Source of the DNA: a virus
Length of the DNA stretch: 33,670 nucleotides
Reading direction: 5' to 3' (one strand)
IMG/VR virus record: IMGVR_UViG_3300044673_000585
Location: 1 to 33,670 of that record
How positions within the stretch are numbered: the first letter of the stretch is position 1; every line of letters begins with the position of its first letter. The notes beneath the pieces are model-generated. The model was not told the origin of the DNA. It did not search any database and saw nothing but the letters and a program-made list of their open reading frames with translations. Positions 1 through 7,598 of this stretch are shown here, one piece after another. The translations under genes and the position numbers were made by a program.

Positions 1-38
1 TAGCCCCCCCCTCCTTTATCTGTTACTTTGTGACGACA

Positions 39-740
39 CTACAGCCGTCTGCCTACCCACACCACCCGGCCAATGATCTTAAGCAGATCAGCGCTGTCTT
101 CGGAGATAATCTCCGTGTCATAGCGAGGGTTGTCGGGTTTCACCACAATACTGCCATCGAGCTTCCGCTGGATACGCTTGACGAGCAGCCCGCCATTCAG
201 TTGCAGCGCATAAATTGATCCATCCATAACACCTTTGGTGGTCATGTCCAGAAGCACCACATCCCCCTCGGAGAGAGTAGGCTCCATGGAGTCGCCGATC
301 ACGCTGATGAGTGCGAGATCGCGCACAGAGACACCCAAAGAGTTCCTCACCCATTCCGCCCGGAAAGAAAGATAATCCACCACCTGCTCGCCATGGATAA
401 CGGAACCGCCTCCGGCGCTGGCCTCTACTTCGTAGCGCGGGATGTGGACGAAGTCATCGCCGAGAGCAACACTGCGATCTGCCGCCCCGTTTTCCGCTAT
501 GCCACCTGCCAGCTTATCGCCATCACCAGTCATCAGCCAGTCGGTATTACAGTGATACTCCTGGCCAATTTTGAACGCCCACTGGATAGGAAAAGAATTC
601 CGCTGTCTCGCGCCAGAGACTGTCCCTGGTTGGACTTCAAGGAATGCGGCCAACTGATTGTCCTTTTGCCAATCAGTAACCTGCTTGATCCTTTCCCAAA
701 CAGCGTCAAATGGAATTTTTAGCCCTATGTTTCTTGCCAT
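39..740 (-). CDS. CI/LexA-like phage repressor (S24 family)
   Basis: A 233-aa lysogeny repressor read leftward. Residues 10-72 form a CI-type helix-turn-helix DNA-binding domain (FDAVWERIKQVT...WLMTGDG). Residues 95-230 are a LexA/S24 peptidase domain with GDSMEP giving the nucleophile Ser151, LLVKRI giving the general base Lys188, and an Ala109-Gly110 pair suitable as the self-cleavage site. The open frame extends upstream to 833, but I chose the ATG at 740: homology starts there, and the upstream stretch holds a perfect inverted repeat that looks like an operator. It is divergent from the early operon, as in Mu. Repressors of this type are normally inactivated by RecA-stimulated self-cleavage, so SOS induction is the likely switch. 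That differs from Mu's own c repressor, which is not of this family. Confidence 0.9.
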   Translation of the reverse strand: MARNIGLKIPFDAVWERIKQVTDWQKDNQLAAFLEVQPGTVSGARQRNSFPIQWAFKIGQEYHCNTDWLMTGDGDKLAGGIAENGAADRSVALGDDFVHIPRYEVEASAGGGSVIHGEQVVDYLSFRAEWVRNSLGVSVRDLALISVIGDSMEPTLSEGDVVLLDMTTKGVMDGSIYALQLNGGLLVKRIQRKLDGSIVVKPDNPRYDTEIISEDSADLLKIIGRVVWVGRRL

Positions 741-754
741 TTTTCTCGGCTTAA

Positions 755-1019
755 TTTCTTTCGGACTTTCAAAAAATAAAGTCCGAAAGAAAGTCTGAAA
801 TTGTTTTCCTAGCAAACTATCGGTTAATAACAACGTACAAGTAGATAGTTAGCTCGAAAGTGGGCAGCATTCTGTAAAAAGAAAGTCCGAAACGATTTTT
901 GTTTGACTTGATGTTCGTTTTGGACTAACTTGTGAGGCATAGGGACATACGACCCTATTTTTATATCATACCTGCACTATAGAAATGGGTCAATGTCCGA
1001 CTGCCTGAAACGTTCGGAC
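755..1019. promoter_or_regulatory. Repressor operator array
   Basis: The 313 bases between the divergent repressor and the first early gene are noncoding and carry repeated AAAGTCCGAAA-type elements. 755-769 and 778-792 form a perfect 15-bp inverted repeat with an 8-base spacer. Further copies are at 790-800 (AAAGTCTGAAA), 882-892 (exact 11-mer) and 918-928 (TTTTGGACTAA, 8 of 11). Core-only matches occur at 995-1000 (GTCCGA) and 1013-1019 (TTCGGAC). This is the expected place for cooperative repressor binding over both promoters. Assignment to the repressor is inferred from position. Confidence 0.65.
903..931 (+). promoter_or_regulatory. Candidate rightward early promoter
   Basis: A -35-like TTGACT at 903-908 is followed 17 bases later by TAACTT at 926-931, a weak -10. 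The operator-like element 918-928 overlaps the spacer and -10, so repressor bound there would block RNA polymerase. The -10 match is poor (3 of 6), so the assignment rests mainly on position. Confidence 0.3.
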
Positions 1020-1053
1020 GGAAAACGTAAAAACAGTGGACGGAGAAAAAGAC

Positions 1054-1476
1054 TTGAAACCAATTCAGCTCGATCTTTTCTCACAACCAACCCTTGCTAC
1101 CGTTGTCCGCGATGTGAAAGCGGCAATGAACCAGACGATCAAGGAGTCTTCCTGCTCCAGGGATCAAGTGTTGGACCGCATGAACATCCTGGCCACTCGC
1201 TACGGCGTGCAGCTCAACAAAAAGGCCAAGGAGCTCTCCAAAGACATCTTTGAAAAATGGCTCAACGTGAACGAGTCAACCCACTATCCGGCGCTTGCCG
1301 CCCTGTCTATCTTCTGCGCCGCCACCGGCAACATCGAACCCATAGCCATTCTTCTCCGGCCGATCGGCGGCATGGCGATAGGGGCAGAGGATGTCAAGCT
1401 GCTCAAATGGGCACGCGCCTACCACCAAGCCAAAGGTTTACGCAAACAGATGCGGGATCTGGAGGCCGAAATCTAA
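1054..1476 (+). CDS. Early phage protein of unknown function
   Basis: First rightward gene, 140 aa from the proposed TTG at 1054, which has a GGAG at 1042-1045 with 8-base spacing. An in-frame GTG at 1036 would add six residues but has no well-placed ribosome site. The protein begins with a KPIQLDLF segment, then a helical stretch with many Lys/Glu residues, and ends in a basic coiled-coil-like tail (KGLRKQMRDLEAEI). I recognise no catalytic motif. Position right after the operator region suggests a regulatory role such as a Ner-like or early control protein; this is inference only. The stop overlaps the next start (TAATG). Confidence 0.75.
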   Translation: MKPIQLDLFSQPTLATVVRDVKAAMNQTIKESSCSRDQVLDRMNILATRYGVQLNKKAKELSKDIFEKWLNVNESTHYPALAALSIFCAATGNIEPIAILLRPIGGMAIGAEDVKLLKWARAYHQAKGLRKQMRDLEAEI

Positions 1477-1688
1477 TGAGAAACACGCTTGAGATAGAGA
1501 TCTGGATGAAACGCAGAAAGCTGACTGTTTCCGATATCCAGCGGGCTCTGAACTTCAAAAATCATGGCGTGGTAAGCGATACCATCGCCGACCGGCGGCA
1601 GAATCGCAGGGTGTTGCAGTACCTGCTCAAGGAAGGATGTCCGGCCAGATACCTTGATCTACCAAAAGACATGAGGGAGGCAGCATGA
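1476..1688 (+). CDS. Small putative DNA-binding early protein
   Basis: A 70-aa protein whose ATG overlaps the upstream stop codon (TAATG), implying translational coupling. Residues 14-45 (KLTVSDIQRALNF, then a basic RRQNRR patch) read like a helix-turn-helix with a recognition helix. Size and position match the small Ner/XRE-type regulators that follow the repressor in transposable phages. The exact family is not certain. An out-of-frame extension upstream of 1476 overlaps the preceding gene and is not counted. Confidence 0.7.
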   Translation: MRNTLEIEIWMKRRKLTVSDIQRALNFKNHGVVSDTIADRRQNRRVLQYLLKEGCPARYLDLPKDMREAA

Positions 1689-2572
1689 AAGAAGAGGTCG
1701 TAGTCAAGGGAGAGGTTGTCAAGCCGCTGTCAACGTTGGAGCAGAAAAGGCTCGCGCAGCTTGAGGAGGTGGTTGTCGTCAACTTCAGGTCGTTCGTTCA
1801 GGTTGGCCAGGCCCTGGCCGAGATCCGGGACCGGCAACTGTATAGGGAGACGAGCAAGACCTTCGAACTGTACGTCAAGGATGTTTTCGATGTGGCACGC
1901 GGTACGGCATACAGATATATCGCCGCTGCCGAGGTGGTGGAAAATGTCTCCAATTGGAGACAAAAGGATGGCTCATCTCCACTGCTGCTCCCAGTGAACG
2001 AGGCCCAGGTAAGGCCTCTTACCAGGCTCCGGCCGGAACAGCAGGTTTCTGTCTGGCAGGCGGCGGTAGAGCGGGCACCCAGGGGCAAGGTTACCGCCGG
2101 TCACGTCAATAAGGTGGTCAAGAAGTATCTCGGCGAAGCCACCACCACCGGCATCCGCAACACTCAGGCCCGCTTGCAGCACGAACATGTGAGTGCCGAC
2201 TTCAAAGCGGCGTTCGATGCCTTGCTTGACCAGGTCGTCAAAGAAAAAGAAGCGGGCTACAAAACCACACCCAAGGCCATGATCATCAAGTATGTGGTCT
2301 CGCTGCGGGCGATCCTCGCCGAGGGAGAGGCTGATGGGCTCGTAGGGGGAAGCGAGCTGATTGAAGAGCGTGCCTTTAATGGCGGCTCTAACGATGCGAA
2401 CAAGCTACTGCGGGCCGGATACCGCCTTTTTCGCATGGACCGCTCCAGCATGACCATCAAAGAGTCCAACGGAGGAGGATGGAAGAAGCACAGTGGCCCG
2501 TTTGACACGGTCAAGGCGATGGAAGCCGAGTTCAAGGCTGTCCTGCAAGACGAAAAGCATCTACAGGGCTAG
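1685..2572 (+). CDS. ParB-like/DUF3102-like early DNA-binding protein
   Basis: A 295-aa protein starting in an ATGA overlap with the previous gene. Residues 30-90 (FVQVGQALAEIRD, then TFELYVKDVF and RGTAYRYIAAAEV) match the N-terminal pattern shared by phage and plasmid DUF3102/ParB-like helix-turn-helix proteins. The middle carries a basic segment (KVTAGHVNKVVKKYL) that looks like a second helical DNA-binding region. The C-terminal 90 residues (GYRLFRMDRSSMTIKES...) could be a compact alpha/beta domain. It lies immediately upstream of transposase A, so a role in transposition or early gene control is plausible but unproven. Confidence 0.75.
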   Translation: MKEEVVVKGEVVKPLSTLEQKRLAQLEEVVVVNFRSFVQVGQALAEIRDRQLYRETSKTFELYVKDVFDVARGTAYRYIAAAEVVENVSNWRQKDGSSPLLLPVNEAQVRPLTRLRPEQQVSVWQAAVERAPRGKVTAGHVNKVVKKYLGEATTTGIRNTQARLQHEHVSADFKAAFDALLDQVVKEKEAGYKTTPKAMIIKYVVSLRAILAEGEADGLVGGSELIEERAFNGGSNDANKLLRAGYRLFRMDRSSMTIKESNGGGWKKHSGPFDTVKAMEAEFKAVLQDEKHLQG

Positions 2573-2575
2573 CCC

Positions 2576-4708
2576 ATGCAAGCGGCATATTCTGTAAAAG
2601 AGATATCTAGCCTTGCCCTGGCTATGTTGCCAGGGACGGAGCGTGGCATACAGCAACGGGCCGACCGCGAAGACTGGCCTTTTTTTTGGCAAAAAGTCCG
2701 TGGCGGACAGCAAAAGCAATATCTCGCCGAGCTGCTGCCGCCGCCGATCCGTAAAGCCATCCTCGACCAGGAGCAGATCGCCGCTCTGGTGCCGGTGGCT
2801 CCTCAAGCACTGCCGCAGGACGAGGTGGTGAGCGAGGGCCAAACCCAGAAAGCCCTGCTCAAGGCCGATCTGCTCCGCCTTTACATGCAAGCCATGGCCA
2901 CCGCGCCCTGGGGCAAGAAGGACCAGGCCCGCGCCGATTTCCTCTCCGCATACAACTCCGGCATCGCCTACCCGCAGATTTTCGCCGCCCTGGGAGAGAT
3001 CAACTGGAAAACCATCGAAGGCTGGAAAATACGGGTCAAGAAGAGCAACGGCAACACCTTCCAGCTCGCCGACCGTCGCGGCTCCTGCCGAAAAGGCAAG
3101 AGCGGACTCACTGAAACGCAAACCGATATCCTGCTGCGCTGCGCCCTGCATCCCAATAAGCCCCGCACCGCCGAGGCCATCCGCATGGCGCACAGCATCA
3201 TGCGGACCAAGGGGATCAGCAACGGCCACTCGGAGGCCACCTATCGCCGCTGGCTCCAAGACTGGGCCTCCCGCAACTATCATATCTGGGTGTTCAATCG
3301 TGAGGGGGCCAAGGCCTGGAATGACAAGTGCGCCTTTTACATCGAACGCGATTACCGCCTGATCAATGTGGGCGATGTGGTGGTGGCCGACGGTCACACC
3401 CTGAACTTCGAGGTGATAAACCCCTGGACCGGCAAGCCAAAGCGCATGACGCTGATCTGCTTCCTGGACATGAAGTCCGGCATACCCCTGGGCTGGGAGA
3501 TCATGCCCACCGAGGACACGTCCTCCATCTCCAGCGCCCTGCGCCGCGCCATACTGCGCCTGGGCAAGATCCCCAAGGTCGTCTATCTCGACAATGGCCG
3601 GGCATTCAAGAGCCGGTTCTTCCAGGGCACGAATTTCGAGGAGGCCGGGTTCGCCGGGCTCTATGAGCGCCTCGGTATCAAGACCATCTTTGCCTGGCCA
3701 TACCATGGCCAGAGCAAGACCGTGGAGCGGTTCTTCGGCTCCTTTGCCGAGCTGGAGCGCTGGTGCCCGACCTATACCGGCACCAGCATCGAGACCAAAC
3801 CGCCCCGGATGATGCGCGGCGAACGGCTGCACCGCAAGCTGTACGAGAAGGCCAACGAGGGTCGTGTTCTCACCATGGAGGAGGCGCACCGCGCCATCGC
3901 CGCCTGGTTTGATGTGTATGCTAACCGTCCGCAGCGCGGCCACCTGGATGGGCAAGCGCCCATGGAGTTGTTCCTGGAGGGCCGAGGCCCTGGAGTGGAC
4001 AAAACCGCCCTGGCCTACCTGATGATGAGCTTGGAGATTCGCCATATCAACCGCAACGGCGTCACCTTCCAGGGCCAAAACTACTACGCCCCGGCGCTCT
4101 ATGGCCGTCGCCATCCGGTAGTCATTCGCTATGATCTGCAAGACCCCTCGACGATCTATGTCTTTGAGCCGGACGGCACCTACCTCTGCGAGGCCAGCCC
4201 GGTAGAGGGAGTCCACCCGGCAGCCACCATCCTCGGCACTGAAGAGGATAAGGAAAAACTCCGCCAGCACATTGAGTTCAAGAAGGGCCAGGAAAAGGAA
4301 GCCTCGGCCACGGCCCGCGCCTTTTTGGAACAGGAAGTGCTGCCCGAGCACCAGCGGCAGCTGGCCACCATCGGTGTGCTGACAGATGATCGGGGGCAAG
4401 CCAAGCAGCTGCCCGCCCCGGTGGTGAGTCTTGATGCTGAGAAGCTGGCCCGAGAAGTGGCGGAGAACGCCAGGTTGCAAGGCGAAGCGGACGAAAGAGA
4501 TTTCCGGGAAGACTTGTTGGCCATGGATAACAGCGACCGCTTCGAACGACTGCTGGAGCTGGAGGCACAGGGTGTTGAGCTGGCAGAGGAATGGCTGGGG
4601 TTCATGGCCTTCTTCCCGAAGACCAGCGACTACACGAACCATGAAGAATATTGGGAGTCACGCCGAATGGCGTTCATCCTGATGTACCGGAACCAGGCGT
4701 CTAAATAA
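2576..4708 (+). CDS. A: Mu-type DDE transposase A
   Basis: A 710-aa DDE recombinase that would bind the phage ends, cut them and join them to target DNA during integration and replicative transposition. The N-terminal 60 residues match the Mu-type winged HTH (SVKEISSL, QQRADREDWPF). A second DNA-binding region spans about 95-260. The catalytic core shows VVVADGHT (D272), VYLDNGRAF (D339) and SKTVERFF (E384). The D-to-D spacing of 67 equals that of MuA; the D-to-E spacing of 45 is shorter than MuA's 56. The C-terminal basic and acidic helices at 590-700 correspond to the MuB/ClpX-contact region. Length is close to MuA (663 aa). It sits three bases after the ParB-like gene. Confidence 0.97.
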   Translation: MQAAYSVKEISSLALAMLPGTERGIQQRADREDWPFFWQKVRGGQQKQYLAELLPPPIRKAILDQEQIAALVPVAPQALPQDEVVSEGQTQKALLKADLLRLYMQAMATAPWGKKDQARADFLSAYNSGIAYPQIFAALGEINWKTIEGWKIRVKKSNGNTFQLADRRGSCRKGKSGLTETQTDILLRCALHPNKPRTAEAIRMAHSIMRTKGISNGHSEATYRRWLQDWASRNYHIWVFNREGAKAWNDKCAFYIERDYRLINVGDVVVADGHTLNFEVINPWTGKPKRMTLICFLDMKSGIPLGWEIMPTEDTSSISSALRRAILRLGKIPKVVYLDNGRAFKSRFFQGTNFEEAGFAGLYERLGIKTIFAWPYHGQSKTVERFFGSFAELERWCPTYTGTSIETKPPRMMRGERLHRKLYEKANEGRVLTMEEAHRAIAAWFDVYANRPQRGHLDGQAPMELFLEGRGPGVDKTALAYLMMSLEIRHINRNGVTFQGQNYYAPALYGRRHPVVIRYDLQDPSTIYVFEPDGTYLCEASPVEGVHPAATILGTEEDKEKLRQHIEFKKGQEKEASATARAFLEQEVLPEHQRQLATIGVLTDDRGQAKQLPAPVVSLDAEKLAREVAENARLQGEADERDFREDLLAMDNSDRFERLLELEAQGVELAEEWLGFMAFFPKTSDYTNHEEYWESRRMAFILMYRNQASK

Positions 4709-4734
4709 AAAAGGCCGGTGTGACAGCACCGGCC
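4707..4734 (-). terminator. Perfect hairpin between A and B, terminator-like for leftward transcripts
   Basis: GGCCGGTG at 4713-4720 pairs perfectly with CACCGGCC at 4727-4734 around a 6-base loop. The plus strand has an A-run just before it and no T-run after it, so on the minus strand the hairpin is followed by about six Ts. It therefore has the form of an intrinsic terminator for leftward transcription, although no leftward gene lies nearby. On the plus strand it could act as an mRNA-stability element. Confidence 0.5.
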
Positions 4735-4766
4735 CACATATCAATCCTCAACCCAATGGAGGTGAC

Positions 4767-5501
4767 ATGACCACGAATATAAAATTCACCCCGACGTTTG
4801 TCCAGACAAAAAACGTGCGCGAGTTCGACACGTTGATGAAGGGACTGATGATCGGCAAGGGAGGATCAGGGGAAGGCGACGAGCGGCTGGCTTGTGTCTC
4901 CGGTCGGGCCGGACGCGGCAAAACCCGCACCACTCAGATCTGGGCGGCCAGAAACGGCTGCGCCTACATCGAGACCGTTTCGGTGTGGAGCGAGCTGGAT
5001 TTTTTGAAAAAGCTCTGTCTGGAGTTAGGGGTAAGGCAGATCAGCCATCGCCGAGGCCCATGCTTCGACGCCATCATCGACGTCATGCTGTCAAACCCCA
5101 ACCGGCCGGTCTTTATCGACGAGATCGAGCGGTTCGGCCAGAAGTACCTGGAGATCGTCCGCGACCTGGCCAAGATCACCGGCGGGATCATCGTGCTGAT
5201 CGGCGAGGAGGAGCTACCTCACCTGATGAAACAAAATCGCCGGGTATGGTCCCGCACCTACCGGGCCATGGAGTTCGAGCCGGTAAGCCCTTCTGATATC
5301 GTTACCTATGTGGCCCAGACCACAACCATGGCCCTGGGAGCAAAGGCTGCGGAGGTGATGCACAAGGCCTCTGGCGGGGATCTCCGCATCGTGCGCCGGG
5401 ACACCATTAACCTGGTTGATGCCGCCAACAGCCTCAAGCGCCCCGGAGAAGTGGACGCAGAGCTGGCCGGGATCGCCTGCAAGTGCGGGCTCAGGGGGTA
5501 G
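4767..5501 (+). CDS. B: MuB-like AAA+ target-DNA activator ATPase
   Basis: A 244-aa AAA+ ATPase, partner of transposase A, expected to bind target DNA and stimulate strand transfer while conferring target immunity. Walker A is GRAGRGKT at 46-53; Walker B is VFIDEIE with D118 and E119; a sensor-1-like GIIVLIGEEEL follows near 140. It is shorter than MuB (312 aa) and starts only some 45 residues before the P-loop, so the N-terminal DNA-binding appendage of MuB is absent. A full anti-SD match, GGAGGTGA, lies at 4758-4765. It is separated from A by a 58-base gap containing a hairpin. Confidence 0.93.
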   Translation: MTTNIKFTPTFVQTKNVREFDTLMKGLMIGKGGSGEGDERLACVSGRAGRGKTRTTQIWAARNGCAYIETVSVWSELDFLKKLCLELGVRQISHRRGPCFDAIIDVMLSNPNRPVFIDEIERFGQKYLEIVRDLAKITGGIIVLIGEEELPHLMKQNRRVWSRTYRAMEFEPVSPSDIVTYVAQTTTMALGAKAAEVMHKASGGDLRIVRRDTINLVDAANSLKRPGEVDAELAGIACKCGLRG

Positions 5502-5504
5502 GCC

Positions 5505-6068
5505 ATGGCCCATGAATCATTTTCAAAAAGGGTGCTGGATGCAGTAACCGATCGCGCCGCCTCAGCGCCTGACCATCAGGCCTCGGTGAGCGATATATCC
5601 GATGCCCTGATGATCCAGACCACGGCAGAGCACAAACGCATGCTCAACACGCTGTCCGATCTGAAGAATGCGGGCCGGATCGTGCGGGTAAGCCAGGGGG
5701 TGTATGCCCCGGCCAAGCGCGAAGTCCAGCCTGAGATCCGCGAGAGGATGTGGCGGGTACTGCGGATGCGCCGTCGGGTCATGGTGGACGATCTGGTGGA
5801 GATGGCCGAGGCCAGCGCGGAGTATGCCAGCGATTGGCTGCGCACCTTGGAAATTCAAAAGGTGGTGCGGAAGATCAACCCTGGCGTGGGCAAGCCCGGC
5901 GTTTGGCAGTTGATCAACGATACCGTGGAAATGCCGGTGGATACGAACAGCGCAGCCAAGTACCGGGCTCTGCGGAAAAAGAAGAAACAACAGGCCCTGG
6001 CGGACCTTGCGGCGGCACAGAAGCTGCTCGGCAAGGCACACCAGGCCATAACGGAGATGGAGGATTGA
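5505..6068 (+). CDS. Tandem winged-helix early protein
   Basis: A 187-aa protein directly after B. Residues 25-70 (SVSDISDALMIQ, LSDLKNAGRIVRVSQGVYAPA) form a winged helix-turn-helix with a GxY wing. Residues 75-140 (RMWRVLRMRRRVMVDDLVEMA, VRKINPGVGKPGVWQL) look like a second. The last 40 residues are a Lys-rich coiled coil (RALRKKKKQQALADL). This arrangement suits a DNA-binding adaptor, perhaps an early regulator or a factor that loads replication proteins. I know of no assigned function. Confidence 0.75.
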   Translation: MAHESFSKRVLDAVTDRAASAPDHQASVSDISDALMIQTTAEHKRMLNTLSDLKNAGRIVRVSQGVYAPAKREVQPEIRERMWRVLRMRRRVMVDDLVEMAEASAEYASDWLRTLEIQKVVRKINPGVGKPGVWQLINDTVEMPVDTNSAAKYRALRKKKKQQALADLAAAQKLLGKAHQAITEMED

Positions 6069-6070
6069 TC

Positions 6071-6490
6071 ATGGATAAGAATCAAGCGGTGCAAGACGCG
6101 GCTCACAGCATCCTTGACGATGTTGTCGCGGTGCAAACGGCGGTAAGCGGACAGTGCATGGTCCCGGTGGTGGTCCGGCAGGGGCTGCGCAACATCCAGA
6201 TCCAGGCCAGGGCGCTGCTGGCTGGCGGTAAAGCGGAGCCGTTCCCGGACGGGCCAATCGGCCAAGGCTACCGGCTGGATGTGTTGGACGTGCTCCAGGG
6301 ATTGACCTCGGCGCTGGTCAACAAAACGGCCGGGGCGGATGGAGACAGAACCGATGAAGAGTTGCACCTGATCGCCCTTGCCGCAGAGGCGGCGCATAAT
6401 CGGATCAACAATTATCTGCTGGTAAAACGGGCGGAGAACCTGATACGGCGGCGGGAGGGCAGCAATGGACTGGCTCAGCTTACTGCGTAA
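6071..6490 (+). CDS. Helical early protein of unknown function
   Basis: A 139-aa protein from ATG 6071, two bases after the preceding stop; longer in-frame extensions overlap that gene and are rejected. The sequence is mainly helical with Ala/Val-rich stretches and ends in a basic helix (LVKRAENLIRRREGS). There are no transmembrane segments and no catalytic signature. Its last 26 bases overlap the next gene in another frame, so the two are probably translationally coupled. Function unknown. Confidence 0.7.
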   Translation: MDKNQAVQDAAHSILDDVVAVQTAVSGQCMVPVVVRQGLRNIQIQARALLAGGKAEPFPDGPIGQGYRLDVLDVLQGLTSALVNKTAGADGDRTDEELHLIALAAEAAHNRINNYLLVKRAENLIRRREGSNGLAQLTA

Positions 6491-7253
6491 AGCGGTGCGG
6501 GTTGAAGGTGGACAAGCTGCCGTGGGTCGCAAGATAGACTACAGCGAGTCCACCATCAGCTTGGTACTGGGCGAAAAATACAACGGAAGCACCGATGCGA
6601 TCCGCGACAAGGTGCTGGAAATATACGGAGAAAAAGCAATGAACGAAAAACCGGTGCCGGAAGGCTACAAACGCAATGCGGCGGGCAATCTGGTGCCCAT
6701 CGAAAACATCAAAGAAATCGACCTGACCAGGGATGATTTTGTCCTGGGCGTGATCAAAAAGGCGGAGAAGATCAGCACCATGCTCGCCGAGTTCAAGACC
6801 GCGCTGGCCGGAGACATTCAGGCCTTCCTGGAACTCTCCGCCGAGAGATACGGGGCCGATATGGGCGGAGCCAGGGGCAACCTGAGCCTGGTGAGCTTCG
6901 ACGGCAAGTACAAGGTGCTGCGGGCCGTGGCCGATCGCCTGGAGTTTGATGAACGGGTACAGGCGGCAAAAAGCCTGATCGACGATTGCCTGCGGGAATG
7001 GACCAAAGACTCCAGGTCCGAGATCCGGGCTCTCATCGACAACGCCTTCCAGGTGGATAAGAAGGGCAAGATCAATACCAAGCGCATCCTCGGCTTGAGG
7101 CAGTTGAAGATCGATGACCCCACCTGGCTGCGGGCCATGGAGGCCATCGGCGACGCCCTCACCGTGACCGGCGCCTGCACCTATTACCGGGTGTACGAGC
7201 GGGATGAAAAGGGAGAGTATCAACAGATTCAACTGGACTTTTCTGGGGTGTGA
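6465..7253 (+). CDS. HTH-DUF3164 fusion protein
   Basis: A 262-aa protein with two parts. Residues 1-56 (SLLRKAVRVEGGQAAVGRKI, STISLVLGEKYNG) form an XRE-like helix-turn-helix. Residues 59-262 match DUF3164, a conserved early protein of transposable phages that usually stands alone at about 200 aa (PEGYKRNAAGNLVP at its start, DKKGKINTKRILGLR and ACTYYRVYERDE near its end). An in-frame ATG at 6639 marks the DUF3164 start and has its own GGAG (6627-6630) with 8-base spacing, so a short DUF3164-only product is likely as well. Function of DUF3164 is unknown; the fused HTH suggests DNA contact. Confidence 0.8.
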   Translation: MDWLSLLRKAVRVEGGQAAVGRKIDYSESTISLVLGEKYNGSTDAIRDKVLEIYGEKAMNEKPVPEGYKRNAAGNLVPIENIKEIDLTRDDFVLGVIKKAEKISTMLAEFKTALAGDIQAFLELSAERYGADMGGARGNLSLVSFDGKYKVLRAVADRLEFDERVQAAKSLIDDCLREWTKDSRSEIRALIDNAFQVDKKGKINTKRILGLRQLKIDDPTWLRAMEAIGDALTVTGACTYYRVYERDEKGEYQQIQLDFSGV

Positions 7254-7256
7254 TCC

Positions 7257-7460
7257 ATGAAGCCCGGCATGGACCCAGACAAAATAGTCACCGTCCTATT
7301 CCTTGTGCTGATTGCCGGTGCTGCGGTCTTCGCCCACATCAATCAGCAGTTGAGGGTAGATATTGCCAGACTTGAGATGGAACGCCTGGATCAGGCGGGG
7401 TTGATCGGTTGGGTTAATCTCGATCTGGCAACGATGCAGCTTTATTTCGTGGGGAGGTGA
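7257..7460 (+). CDS. Small single-pass membrane protein
   Basis: A 67-aa protein starting in the gap just after the DUF3164 stop. Residues 10-27 (IVTVLFLVLIAGAAVFAHI) are one transmembrane helix with a short N-terminus, followed by an amphipathic segment (LRVDIARLEMERL). No family recognised. The helix and charged tail could be an inner-membrane effector such as a superinfection-exclusion protein, but this is only a possibility. Confidence 0.6.
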   Translation: MKPGMDPDKIVTVLFLVLIAGAAVFAHINQQLRVDIARLEMERLDQAGLIGWVNLDLATMQLYFVGR

Positions 7461-7463
7461 GTG

Positions 7464-7592
7464 ATGGATACAGTTTTTATCGCGGATTTTTTGGAGGAAA
7501 ATTACCGGGTCTTCCAAAACTTTCTTGAAGAAAGAGGGGTAGACCCAGCTGAGGCTGATGTGATTATCGACCGGCTAAGAAAAGACAACTAA
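7464..7592 (+). CDS. 42-aa acidic small protein
   Basis: A very short gene with ATG at 7464 and TAA at 7590-7592. GGAGG at 7453-7457 lies 6 bases upstream, inside the end of the preceding gene. The product is acidic and probably helical (DFLEENYRVFQNFLEERG, then ADVIIDRLRKDN). A GTG at 7461 is an in-frame alternative. No family is recognised. Support comes from the ribosome site and the tight spacing; it remains hypothetical. Confidence 0.5.
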   Translation: MDTVFIADFLEENYRVFQNFLEERGVDPAEADVIIDRLRKDN

Positions 7593-7598
7593 AGCGAA

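Noticed and set aside
1-38. Possible left phage end (attL)
   Set aside because: I looked for a TG-start and repeated transposase sites like those of Mu. CTGTTACTTTGTGACGAC at 20-37 contains TGT, but there is no matching right end or target duplication in the window.
118-722. Plus-strand and alternative minus frames within the repressor
   Set aside because: They overlap a well-supported repressor with visible Ser/Lys catalytic residues and have no family features.
2561-4642. 693-aa open frame on the minus strand across the transposase gene
   Set aside because: It is the antisense shadow of the GC-rich A gene; its low-complexity Gly/Leu/Ala-rich composition and lack of a ribosome site do not support a gene.
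4707-4734. Rightward intrinsic terminator between A and B
   Set aside because: There is no T-run after the hairpin on the plus strand; the T-run is only on the minus strand.
5750-6070. Longer start for the 139-aa early protein
   Set aside because: The extension overlaps the tandem winged-helix gene out of frame; the ATG at 6071 is the natural start.
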